This document shows, piece by piece, positions 36,555 through 45,118 of a stretch of DNA of 64,000 nucleotides (position 1 is the stretch's first letter; each line of letters begins with the position of its first letter). The DNA comes from Prauserella_A sp040645195 (GTDB taxonomy: Bacteria; Actinomycetota; Actinomycetes; Mycobacteriales; Pseudonocardiaceae). The stretch spans positions 186,001 through 250,000 of the forward strand of contig NZ_JBEYXW010000002.1 in assembly GCF_040645195.1 (NCBI RefSeq), read 5' to 3'. The notes below the pieces were generated by a model, which worked only from the letters and a program-made list of their open reading frames with translations, did no database searches and was not told the origin of the DNA. The position numbers were made by a program, and so were the translations under genes.

Positions 36555-36907
36555 TCAGTTTGCCTCGTCGAAGGCGGGATCGATCGCGATCATCTTGTTC
36601 TTGATCCCGCCCGCGGTGGGGGTTGCGACGATGGCCTGCTCCATCGCGGTGACCAGCCCAGTCCATCAGGTGCGGCCAGTCCTGCGGCAGGCCGGGCAGA
36701 ATCCGCCCGTTCGGCGGCTGGGCCAGCCACAGCGCGTGAGTCTCCACCGGCCCGTCGGACCGGCGGCGGAGGCAGTTCTCGTCGTAGATGAAAACTGGCC
36801 GCGCTGGTCGCGGTCCTCCCGGGCTTCGCCGGGCAGGGCAACGACGCGGTCGATCTGGTCGTTGTCGCAGTCGATCTCGACCATCACCGGCACGACGTAG
36901 CGGTAGC
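36555..36907 (-). pseudogene. decayed small accessory gene next to tnpA
   Basis: The minus strand reads a coherent protein only if two frameshifts are allowed. VVPVMVEIDCDNDQIDRVVAL with PGEAREDRDQRGQF is followed, after a missing base near 36795, by IYDENCLRRRSDGPVETHAL and DWPHLMDWA. After a second shift near 36655 it continues LVTAMEQAIVATPTAGG to the stop at 36555. The protein would be about 120 aa and acidic, and I recognise no function. It lies directly behind the broken transposase and shares its decay. The remaining 36410-36554 contains nothing clear. Confidence 0.5.
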
Positions 36908-36909
36908 CA

Positions 36910-39700
36910 TCAGGAACCCTTCCTCGAGGAGACGCTCCCGCGGGCGGTCCGCCACGCCGGAGCGGCGGTCGGCGCGGCTGGGGTTATGTCGCCGGGGAAC
37001 AGCGCGCCGGGCACCAGGTCCAGCGTGGTGACCGGCACCGCCTCCGGCGGGGACAGGTCCAGCACCCAGTCCCCGAATCGGCGGATGGTGTGGGTGATGT
37101 ACGGGGAGATCGTGGCCAGATCGTCGGTGTCGATCGGGTGCCCGTCGGAGGCCAGGGCGTTCGCGGCGGTGGTGATGTCGCAGGCGTTGGAGTAGATCAC
37201 GCAGTTGGCCAGCAACTGGGTTGAACTTGATGATCTTCTACTGGTAGTCCGGGTCGTTGCGGCCGATGGTCTCGCCGCCGAAGCGCAGCCACGCGGAGAA
37301 CCCGTGGAACGCCTCGGCCTTGTTGGTGATCGCGGTGATCTGCTCCCGCAGCTGCGCGTCCGCCAGGAACCGCAGCAGCGTGATCGTCCGCACGACCCGG
37401 CCGAGCTCGCGGGACGCCCGGTACAGGCGGTTCTTGCGGGAGTTGTTGCCCAGCCGGCGCAGCAGCGTCACCGACGACAACCGGCCCTGGCTGATCGAGA
37501 TCGCGGTGCGCAGCAGATCCGGCCAGTGCGTCTCGATCAGGCCCCAGTCGATCACGTGGTCGCCGAACAACGTGTCGATGTGCTCGAATCCCACGTCCGC
37601 GGCCGGGCGGTAGAAGTTCAGGTCGGCCCAGTTGTGGATCCGCGGGAGAAGGTCGAAACTCAGCAGCGCCGCCAGCCCGAACACCGGCAGCGACTGGCCC
37701 TGGGTGTCGGCGTGGATCGTGTCCGGCTGGACGTCGGAGTCGCTGCGCAGCAACCGTTCGATGATGTAGACCGCCTCCCACACCCCGCACGGGATGAAGT
37801 GGCTGAACAGCGCAATGTAGGTGTCGGAGATGTGCCGGTAGGCGATCCCGCCGTAGCCCCCATACCGGATGTGGGATTCGGCGAGGATGTTGTTCTCCCA
37901 CGTGTCCACCTGCGTCCCGTCCGCGGCGACCACCCTCCCGTCGCCCCACACCCCGGCGACGTCGAGCTTCGCGAACTCGTTGATCACGTCCGTGGACGCG
38001 GCGTGGATCTTGGCGCAGGTGGTGTGCTTGTTCGCCGCGATCGACAGCTCGTGCGCGGAGACCTGCTCGCGCATGTGCCGGGCGACCTGCGCCGGGCCGA
38101 GCAAGGTGCCGTTGGCAAACACGGTCAGCACGTAGCGGGCCATCGCATCACGGATCTTCGGGTCAGACCCGGACGCCGGCCCGAAGTGTCGGGTCCAGCC
38201 GAGAAGGTGCGCGGTGCGCGCGAGGATGTCCAGCAGCCCGCGCTCCGGCAGCCGCTGGTGGATCGCGTCCTCCAGTGCCAGCGCCGCACGGGCGCCCGTG
38301 CGGCGGCGCAGGACTGGACGGCCGTCCTTGAAGGACAGGTCGGTGTTGTGCGGAAACCCCGCGTCGACCACCGCGGCGACGTCGGCCAGCGCCGCCCGGT
38401 AGTGCGCCGTGAGCTCCTCCGGGTCGGACGGGATTCCGGCCTGGCCGCAGAACTGCTCGGCCAGCGGCGCGCACTCGTCCCAGGACATCAGCTGCGCGTG
38501 CAGGTTGGCGTAGGAGTCGGCGCCGACCACCGCGATGTCCCCCGACCGCAGCTCGGAGGCGAGGCAGGAGAACACGCACACCTCCAGGTGGCGACGCACC
38601 AGCCTGCCCGGCCGGTCCTTGACCACCAGGATCTTGCGCCACGCCTCGGTGACGAAGTCGATGTCGATCGCCACCGTCACCGCGTCCTCTCCCCGGCCGA
38701 CCGTCACCTTGGCCGGGACGTACTCGCCCGTACGGCCCCGGATCGCGCGCAGGAACTCCACCGCGTCGATCACGCTGTGATCGGCGCTGGTCGGCTCCAG
38801 ATCGAGGGTGTCGAGCAGGGTGAACAGGGCCGAGCGGTGGCTCTTGTAGAACTTCTCCAGCAGCGGCAGGTAGTTGTTGCCGTGATGTGCCGACACCGCC
38901 TCGTGCGCGGCCGAGAGCTGCTCGATCCCACCCGCGTCCGCCAGCGTCTTGAGCAGCAGCCGACCAGCCCGCTCGGCCACCACCGCCGCCGGTTCCGCCG
39001 TGGCCGCGACGCCTTCGGCGAGGGCGGTGGCTTGCCGGGCGTCGGCGAGGACGTCGCCGAACACGTCCAGCAGCCGCTCGGACTCGGCCCGGTGGGCCTC
39101 GCGCAACTGCTCCAGCCGTTCCTTACCCTTCTTGTGGATCACGGCCATCCGCTTGCAGAACATCGTCGCGACCTCGTCCCGCGCAGCGGTGCGGCACTCG
39201 TGGATCAGGCTCGCCAGCAGCCTCCACCGCTTCGCCTCGCCGATGTCCCGCATGTCCCCGACGTCGGTGACCCGGGCCTCCCCGGCGAAATGGGCGATCT
39301 TCGTGGCCGGGATGCCGTCGAGCCACTGCTCGGTGGGCCCGTCCAGTTCCTGAAGATGGGCCAGGCGCAGCTTGAACTTGCCCAGCGTCGCCGCCTTCGC
39401 TGGCGTCTTCAACCGGTCGAAGTCGCTGCGCCGCGACGTCGGGTCCAGCCACAACAACCGCGCCAGCCGGGCCTTGCCCGCCAGGTCAATCCGCGCCGCA
39501 ACCATCGCATACAGCGCGGTGTTCGTCTCCGTCCGAATCGCCGTGGCCATCCGGTCCAGCGTCGAGAAACCAGGCAGCTCGCACCCCGCCCGGACCAGCT
39601 CCTCCAACGCCACGTTGATCAGGTCAGCCGGATTGTCCTTCGTGGTGACCGCCGTAGTGAACACCGACGAAATATGTAGTTGCAGCACACAACTATTTCG
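36910..39700 (-). pseudogene. tnpA: Tn3-family transposase, truncated and frameshifted
   Basis: The conserved Tn3 transposase sequence runs from about 39690 (NPADLINVALEELVRAGCEL) through the DDE domain: VVAADGTQVDTW with the first Asp, DTIHADTQGQS with the second, and the Glu in the late helical region RNRLYRASRELGR. At 37240-37238 a TAG replaces a codon expected to be Glu (DYQ-stop-KIIKF), and one extra base near 37220 shifts the frame. The true end, LLANCVIYSNACDITT to PYITHTIRRFGDW, continues in another frame to about 36910. The first 170 or so residues (DUF4158 region) are missing, replaced by the efflux-pump promoter. It is certainly inactive. Confidence 0.9.
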
Positions 39701-39709
39701 GGCTAGTCT
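39677..39709 (+). promoter_or_regulatory. promoter and palindromic operator of the DHA2 efflux gene
   Basis: TTGCAG (39680-39685) and TAGTCT (39704-39709) with 18 bases between form a plausible promoter. Overlapping its -35 and spacer is the palindrome TAGTTG-N7-CAACTA (39677-39695), typical of a MarR- or TetR-type operator. The matching repressor gene is not in the neighbourhood, which suggests it was lost or left behind during transposition. Confidence 0.55.
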
Positions 39710-39775
39710 GAACTTCTCCCCGAGTGCGAGAAGGAGCCCACTACGTCCACACCCGAGCACGCTGCTGCCGAACCC

Positions 39776-41305
39776 ATGTCGCACCGTCGGATCCTGGAGG
39801 CCTTCACCGGCCTCCTCCTTGCGTTACTGGTGGCGATCCTTTCCTCCACGATCGTCTCCAACGCTCTCCCCACGATCCTGGCCGACCTGAACGGAACCCA
39901 GAGCCAGTACACATGGGTCGTCACGGCGATGCTGCTCACCTCGACGGCGACGACCCCGATCTGGGGCAAGCTCGCCGACCTGTTCAGTAAGAAGGCGCTC
40001 TACCAGGCCGCGATCGTGATCTTCACGATCGGCTCGGTTCTGGGCGGTTTCGCGCAGTCGATGCCGCAGCTGATCGGCTTTCGCGCACTGCAGGGCATTG
40101 GAATGGGTGGTCTGCAGGCGCTCATTCAGGCGGTGATGGCGGCGATGATCGCGCCGCGCGAGCGGGGCAAGTACTCGGGCTACATCGGTGCGACGTTCGC
40201 CGTCGCGACCGTGTCCGGCCCGCTGCTCGGTGGCCTGATCGTCGACTCCTCACTCGGTTGGCGCTGGTGCTTCTGGGTCTCCGTGCCCATCGCCGTCGTG
40301 GCGTTCGTGGTGCTCGGCAAGACACTGCGCCTGCCGGTCGTCAGGCAACCCGTGAAGATCGACTGGCTTGGTGCGACCCTGCTGGTCGGTGGTGTGGCGC
40401 TGCTGCTCATCTGGATCTCGCTGGCAGGCAAGAGCTTCGCATGGGCATCGTGGGCGACGGTCTGGTTCGTCACCGGGTCGGTGCTCGCGTGCGGGCTGGC
40501 ACTGATCGTCGAAACGAAGGTCAGCCACCCGGTCGTCCCGCTGCGCCTGTTCGGCGACCGCGCATTCAGCCTGGCCGTGATTGGCACGCTCGGTGTGGGC
40601 ACCGGGATGTTCGGCGGCGCGGTGTTCCTCGGGCAGTACTACCAGATCGCGCGGGGCTACTCCCCCACCCACGCGGGGCTCATGACCCTGCCGATGGTGC
40701 TGGGGCTGTTCCTGTCCTCGACGATCAGCGGGCAACTGGTGTCCCGGATCGGGCGCACGAAGCCGTTCCTCATCGCGGGTTCCCTGCTCCTCATCGCCGG
40801 GCTCGGGCTACTGAGCACCGTCGACCACACGACGAACCTCACCTGGATGGGCGTGTACCTGGCCTTCCTGGGCATCGGCCTCGGCGCGCTCATGCAGAAC
40901 CTCGTGCTGGTCGTGCAGAACACGGTCGGGATGCGCGACCTCGGTTCGGCGACCTCAACGGTGACGTTCTTCCGTACCCTCGGCGGCACGGCAGGGGTGT
41001 CGGCGCTGGGCGCTGTGCTCGCGACGCAGGTCGCCGGCCACGGCGGCGGCACCCTCGATGTGGCAGCACTACCGCAGCCGGTCCGCGACCTCGTCCGCGC
41101 CGACTACGGCGACGCGATCGGCACCCTCTTCGGCATTGCGGCCATCGTCGCAGTGCTCACCCTCATCGCGGTCCTGTTCATCCGGGAAACACCACTGCGC
41201 AGCACGGTCGACATCGAGAGCCCACCGGCTCGGCCCGCGGAGGAACCGGCCGTGAAACGGGTCGTCACGGCCACGACGTCGGCTAGGCTTCAGCGCATGC
41301 GTTGA
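39776..41305 (+). CDS. DHA2-family MFS drug efflux transporter
   Basis: This is a 509-aa protein with about fourteen hydrophobic segments and DHA2 motifs: SSTIVSNALPTILADL in helix 1, a GKLADLFSKKALYQ motif A, and GPLLGGLIVDSSLGWRWCFW in helix 5. It would export drugs with proton antiport. ATG 39776 has no ribosome site. A perfect AAGGAG (39731-39736) stands 6 bases before an in-frame ACG at 39743, giving xSTPEHAAAEPMSHRR. The native start was probably ATG 39743, mutated to ACG, so expression may be reduced. It abuts the truncated tnpA. Confidence 0.92.
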   Translation: MSHRRILEAFTGLLLALLVAILSSTIVSNALPTILADLNGTQSQYTWVVTAMLLTSTATTPIWGKLADLFSKKALYQAAIVIFTIGSVLGGFAQSMPQLIGFRALQGIGMGGLQALIQAVMAAMIAPRERGKYSGYIGATFAVATVSGPLLGGLIVDSSLGWRWCFWVSVPIAVVAFVVLGKTLRLPVVRQPVKIDWLGATLLVGGVALLLIWISLAGKSFAWASWATVWFVTGSVLACGLALIVETKVSHPVVPLRLFGDRAFSLAVIGTLGVGTGMFGGAVFLGQYYQIARGYSPTHAGLMTLPMVLGLFLSSTISGQLVSRIGRTKPFLIAGSLLLIAGLGLLSTVDHTTNLTWMGVYLAFLGIGLGALMQNLVLVVQNTVGMRDLGSATSTVTFFRTLGGTAGVSALGAVLATQVAGHGGGTLDVAALPQPVRDLVRADYGDAIGTLFGIAAIVAVLTLIAVLFIRETPLRSTVDIESPPARPAEEPAVKRVVTATTSARLQRMR

Positions 41306-41388
41306 CGTCTGCCCGGTAGCCGGGCACCACCAGCAGTTTCCGTTCGTGTCAGCCAGAAACCGCCAGACCACGAAGGAACTGCTCACCC

Positions 41389-42300
41389 ATGAACATCGAC
41401 ATCCCGCCTGCGCTCGCCGCCGCCTACAGCAAGCACAGCGGCGCCACCGGCCGTGCGTGGATTGCCGCGCTGCCCCGGCTGGCCGCGGATTTTCTGGACC
41501 GCTGGGACCTACGGCTCGACGGCCCGCCAGCGCATGGAATGGCATCGCTCGTGTTGCCGGTGCGGCGAGCCGACGACACACCGGCAGCGCTGAAACTGCA
41601 GGCGGTCAGCGAGGACAACGCCGCGACATCGGTCGGCCTGCGGGTCTGGAACGGCAACGGCGTGGTTCGCCTGCTCGACCACGATCCGGACACCGGCACC
41701 ATGCTGCTGGAACGACTGGACGCCGCGCGCCCGTTGTCCTCGCTGCCCGACGACAACGCTGCACTGCAGATCCTTGCCGAGCTGCTGGCACGGCTGGTCG
41801 CTGTACCGGCCCCGGAGGGCATCCGGCACCTGGCCGACATCGCCGCGGCCATGCTCGACCAGGTGCCGCGCGCGGTACCTGCCCTGCGGAACCCGGCCGA
41901 GCAGCAGCTGGTGCGGACCTGCGCCTCGGCCGTGGCCGAGCTGATCACCGAACCCGGCGACCGGCTGCTGCACTGGGACCTGCACTACGACAACATCCTC
42001 GCCGGGCATCGCGAGCCATGGCTGGCCATTGATCCGGAGCCACTCGCCGGGGACCCCGGTTTCGATCTCCTGCCTGCACTGGACAACCGCTGGGACGAGG
42101 TCGTGGCGGGCGGTGACGTGCGGCGCGCGGTGCTCCGCCGTTTCGACCTGCTGACGGAGGTGCTGCACCTCGACCGGCAGCACGCGACCGGCTGGACGCT
42201 TGGCCGCGTGCTGCAGAACGCGCTGTGGGACATCGAGGACGGCGAGACCGCGCTGGCGCCGCCACAGGTCGCCATCGCCACGGCCCTGCTGGGGCGCTAG
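41389..42300 (+). CDS. aminoglycoside phosphotransferase-like kinase (APH(6)/hydroxyurea type)
   Basis: This 303-aa kinase belongs to the streptomycin-6-phosphotransferase family. The catalytic loop LLHWDLHYDNIL and the metal-binding AIDPEPLAGDPGFDL are intact, and the N-lobe lysine lies in AALKLQAV. Family members inactivate streptomycin or hydroxyurea by phosphorylation. Homology alone does not prove resistance, and many actinomycete copies have unknown substrates. It follows an efflux gene by 83 bases within transposon debris, which favours a resistance role. The ribosome site is GAAGGA before ATG 41389. Confidence 0.87.
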   Translation: MNIDIPPALAAAYSKHSGATGRAWIAALPRLAADFLDRWDLRLDGPPAHGMASLVLPVRRADDTPAALKLQAVSEDNAATSVGLRVWNGNGVVRLLDHDPDTGTMLLERLDAARPLSSLPDDNAALQILAELLARLVAVPAPEGIRHLADIAAAMLDQVPRAVPALRNPAEQQLVRTCASAVAELITEPGDRLLHWDLHYDNILAGHREPWLAIDPEPLAGDPGFDLLPALDNRWDEVVAGGDVRRAVLRRFDLLTEVLHLDRQHATGWTLGRVLQNALWDIEDGETALAPPQVAIATALLGR

Positions 42301-42302
42301 CG

Positions 42303-42326
42303 AGCCTCGGCCTCGGCCTCGGTCTC
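42303..42326. repeat. short hexanucleotide tandem repeat
   Basis: Immediately after the kinase stop, CCTCGG is repeated three times with a fourth, diverged copy (TCTCGG). The rest of the gap to 42450 contains no evident gene or hairpin. Confidence 0.5.
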
Positions 42327-42450
42327 GGGACCGGGGCGGGGATAACGGCGCGCACCTTGCCGCCCGTGCTGTGCTGCGGGGGTTCGGCCGCGCGCTCGAG
42401 CCGAACATGGCCGAGGCGGTGACGGGTCAGCCGGCGGTGACCGTTCAGCT

Positions 42451-43230
42451 TCAATCTGATCTGGGGATGTCGATCCCGGCGGCACGCAGCTTCGTTTCGA
42501 CGAGCGCTGCCAGGCGGGCCGCGGCGGAGTCGTGTTTCTCACCGTGGTGGGCGATCAACCGGTACCGGGTCGCGGTCTGGGTGCGGGCTTGCAGACCGGT
42601 CACGATCCTCAGCTGTGCAGGGTTGGCAAGGTAGTGCTCGGCCATGTCGGTGGCCAGTTCGGCGACCCGGGGGTCGTCGGGTTCCCATCCGATGACCTCG
42701 GCGCTGCGCTTGGTCAGTTCCAGGAAGCGAGGGTCGCGCAGCGCGTGTTCGATGTCGGTGAGGTAGTCGTCAAAGCCTGCGGGGACCAGGGCTTTGGCCA
42801 GCACGAAGGATTCTCGGGCGGTCCGCACGTCCTGCGGTGTGAAGCCGAGGGTCGGCATTCCCTCCAGCATCGCCACGGCGCGGTCGGGCAACAAGGTGCG
42901 GTCACCGGAGGTGAGGCGGTGGAACATGTCCCGCTGCGCGGTCAGCTCGGCGATCCGTGCGTTCAGGTGCCGCTCGACGTCGGCGAATGCTTCAGCGAAC
43001 GGCGCGGTGTCGGAGTCCAGAAGCGGGCCGATGTCGGCCAGCGGCACCCCGGCGGCGGCCAGGGTTCGGACCTGTACCAGCCGCAACAGCTCGGCTGAGC
43101 CGTATCGCCGGTACCCGGAGCTGTCGCGAACAGGCTCGTCGACCAGGCCGAGCCTGTGATAGTGCCGGACCGTTTTGATCGTGATGCCGGCGAACGCGGC
43201 CGCCTGCCCGATGGTCACCCCGGTGGTCAT
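42451..43230 (-). CDS. MerR-family transcriptional regulator
   Basis: This is a 259-aa protein from ATG 43230; the longer open frame is a shadow of the hydrolase gene. The MerR winged HTH is clear at the N-terminus (TIGQAAAFAGITIKTVRHY, GYRRYGSAELLRLV). The C-terminal 150 residues form an effector domain without the cysteine pattern of metal sensors, so an organic ligand is more likely. The start lies 4 bases after the hydrolase stop. The pair is probably autoregulated through the 31-bp palindrome upstream of the hydrolase. Confidence 0.9.
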   Translation of the reverse strand: MTTGVTIGQAAAFAGITIKTVRHYHRLGLVDEPVRDSSGYRRYGSAELLRLVQVRTLAAAGVPLADIGPLLDSDTAPFAEAFADVERHLNARIAELTAQRDMFHRLTSGDRTLLPDRAVAMLEGMPTLGFTPQDVRTARESFVLAKALVPAGFDDYLTDIEHALRDPRFLELTKRSAEVIGWEPDDPRVAELATDMAEHYLANPAQLRIVTGLQARTQTATRYRLIAHHGEKHDSAAARLAALVETKLRAAGIDIPRSD

Positions 43231-43234
43231 CGGC

Positions 43235-44035
43235 TCAGCGATCCTCCCGGGCCTGCTCGGCAGCGGTCTCCCGCACGGCGGCGGCGATCGCCCGGAAGTC
43301 CTTGCGCAGGATCTGTGTGTGGTTGCTCTCGACTTTGGTGCTGACCTGCAGGTTAGGGTTCCGGCGGAGCACCGGATCCAGCGACGCGCGCATCTGTTCC
43401 ATCTCCTCAGCGCCGCCACCGAGGTTCGCGCCCGAGGCCAGGATGTAGCGCACCGGGCAGGCGAGTCGGTCCAGGACCGGTTCGAGGGCAGCGCAGACCT
43501 CGTTGATCTCGATGTTGACCTCGGCGTGCTGGGCGGCACTCATCGAGGCGGCCAGGCCGAACGGGCGCGCGAGCGGCAGCCCTAGCCGCATCTTGTGAAA
43601 CGCGCGCCGGATTCGTTCCCGGTTCTCCTCCCCGGTCAGCCCCCATGGCACCGCACCGTCGACCGACACCACACCGGCGACCCTGTCCGGGTTGCGGTCG
43701 GCCCAGTGCACCGCCAGCGCCGCGCCGTAGGACCAGCCGACCAGCAGCGGCCGGTCCACCCCGGTCGCCTCGACCACTGCGTCGACGTCCCGCAGACACC
43801 CCTCGAAGGAATAGTCCGCCGACCGCTTCGACCCGCCGCGCGCCCGCTCGTCGTAGGTGACATGCCGCCACTGTGGGCCGAGCTCGGCGATCACACGCCG
43901 CCAGGACCGCTGACTGGCATAGGAGCCGTTGAGATACACGATGGGACGGCCAGGGCCTCGGCTGTCGGTGACCGACAGGGCCGTGTCGTCGACGGGCACC
44001 ATGCCGGCCCAGGATGAAGTGGTCGAACGAGTCAT
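43235..44035 (-). CDS. alpha/beta hydrolase in MerR operon
   Basis: This 266-aa alpha/beta hydrolase has the oxyanion segment YLNGSYAS, the nucleophile motif VGWSYGAAL and the late histidine in ESNHTQILRKDF. ATG 44035 is the first start. The predicted promoter -10 sits so close to it that ATG 44002 (MVPVDDTALS), 11 codons in, may be the real one. The substrate is unknown; co-regulation by MerR suggests detoxification of an organic compound. Confidence 0.85.
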   Translation of the reverse strand: MTRSTTSSWAGMVPVDDTALSVTDSRGPGRPIVYLNGSYASQRSWRRVIAELGPQWRHVTYDERARGGSKRSADYSFEGCLRDVDAVVEATGVDRPLLVGWSYGAALAVHWADRNPDRVAGVVSVDGAVPWGLTGEENRERIRRAFHKMRLGLPLARPFGLAASMSAAQHAEVNIEINEVCAALEPVLDRLACPVRYILASGANLGGGAEEMEQMRASLDPVLRRNPNLQVSTKVESNHTQILRKDFRAIAAAVRETAAEQAREDR

Positions 44036-44074
44036 GTAACCAGCCTTGACCTTGACCTCGGGTCAAGGTCAAGG
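44036..44074 (-). promoter_or_regulatory. 31-bp palindromic MerR-type operator/promoter
   Basis: CCTTGACCTTGACC (44044-44057), TCG, then GGTCAAGGTCAAGG (44061-44074) form a perfect 14-bp inverted repeat. Each arm is itself a tandem CCTTGA repeat. On the minus strand, the inner TTGACC and GGTTAC (44041-44036) are separated by 19 bases, the over-long spacer that MerR proteins untwist. This is strong evidence that the MerR protein encoded two genes away acts here. Confidence 0.75.
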
Positions 44075-44162
44075 TGGACCCGCGACGCCACCCGTTCGAG
44101 TGCCCGTGGCCACGCCTTGCAGGTGACCGACGCAATCACCGGATCGTCCGTGTCGCAAAACC

Positions 44163-44284
44163 ATCCTTTAACGACAGTCCGCGCGGGGCGGGCACCGGAT
44201 CGACCGGGCTGCTGGACACGGCCGCCGCGGCGCCGGCGAAATCCAATGAAGGCCGTTGTGCGATAATTACAGGGTTTGACGACA
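44163..44284 (+). repeat. Tn3-type res-like site, copy 2
   Basis: Read on the minus strand this block holds TGTCGTCAAACCCTGT (44284-44269), CATTGGAT (44248-44241) and TGTCGTTAAAGGAT (44176-44163), in the same order and almost the same spacing as 34028-34157. It lies immediately upstream of the resolvase gene. A similar half-site, CCTTAACGACAG, recurs beyond that gene near 45089-45100. Orientation is opposite to copy 1. Confidence 0.7.
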
Positions 44285-44295
44285 GATAGGGTCGT

Positions 44296-45048
44296 TTGCC
44301 GGCCGCGCCCGGCGGCCGGCAAGCCAGGGTGGTGTCCACAGCCGAGCAGAGCACCGCGCGCCAGACCCACCTGCTCGCCGAGGCCGGGCTGACCGACGGC
44401 GCCGACGGGGTGCGGGTGCTGTCCGGTCCGCTGTCGGGCATCGTCGACCTCGCCGCCGGCGACGCGACCACCATCATGCTGGTCAACGTCCTGATCTCGG
44501 TCGGGCAGTTCCAACGCGACCTGCAAAACGAACTCACCCGCGACGGCCTCGCCGCCGCTCGCGCCGCCGGCGCGAAATCCGGACGTCGGCCGCGGTTGGA
44601 GCAGCTCGGCGCCGTCAAGGAGGTCCGGCAGGCCTATCGCGACGGTGCGAGCATCGCCGCGCTCGCCCGCGAACACGACGTCAGCCGGGTCGCGATTCGC
44701 ACCGCGGTGGCCGACCTGATGCCCGGCCACCTCGAACAGCCAGCCATCGTCGCAGCCGTCGACGAGCCGCAGCCGGTACGGATCGAGATCCCGGGCACGA
44801 TCGCCCGCCACCTCACCGCGTACGAAAACCTGGGCGAAGCCGAAGGCCACGCCCTACGGCGCGGCCGCGAGATCCGCCGCGGCCAGGGCTTCAGCCTGCA
44901 CGTCACCGCATTGCCCCACGTGCACCAAGCGCTGCTCACCGCCGCCGCGGAGCTGAACACCAGCGGGGCATCACCAGCCGAGCGCAAGGCCTACCGGATC
45001 TACACGACCCGGCTGGAATCCGTCGCCGTCGCCGCCGCGCCGACCTGA
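44296..45048 (+). pseudogene. tnpR: serine resolvase, internally deleted
   Basis: The frame from TTG 44296 encodes RVVSTAEQSTARQTHLLAEA, the start of a Tn3-family resolvase, but the preceding residues (LVYTRVST in copy 1) are missing. After LSG the sequence jumps to TTIMLVNVLISVGQFQRDL, skipping about 60 residues that normally contain the DRLGR catalytic segment. The E-helix (DGLAAARAAGAKSGRRPRL) and HTH (SIAALAREHDVSRVAIRTAV) remain, followed by a 100-residue C-terminal extension. It may still bind DNA but should not recombine it. Confidence 0.7.
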
Positions 45049-45118
45049 CCAGCTACTTCATAGGACGTGGCGGCTGATGACACCGTCCTTAACGACAGGC
45101 CTGGCTGTCAGCCGGGAG

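Noticed and set aside
37205..39679. An 824-codon open frame on the plus strand
   Set aside because: It is antisense to the Tn3 transposase, has no motif, and reflects high-GC codon bias on the opposite strand.
42303..42326. CCTCGG microsatellite as a possible phase-variation tract
   Set aside because: It lies after the stop codon of the kinase and before no start, so length change would not alter a protein.
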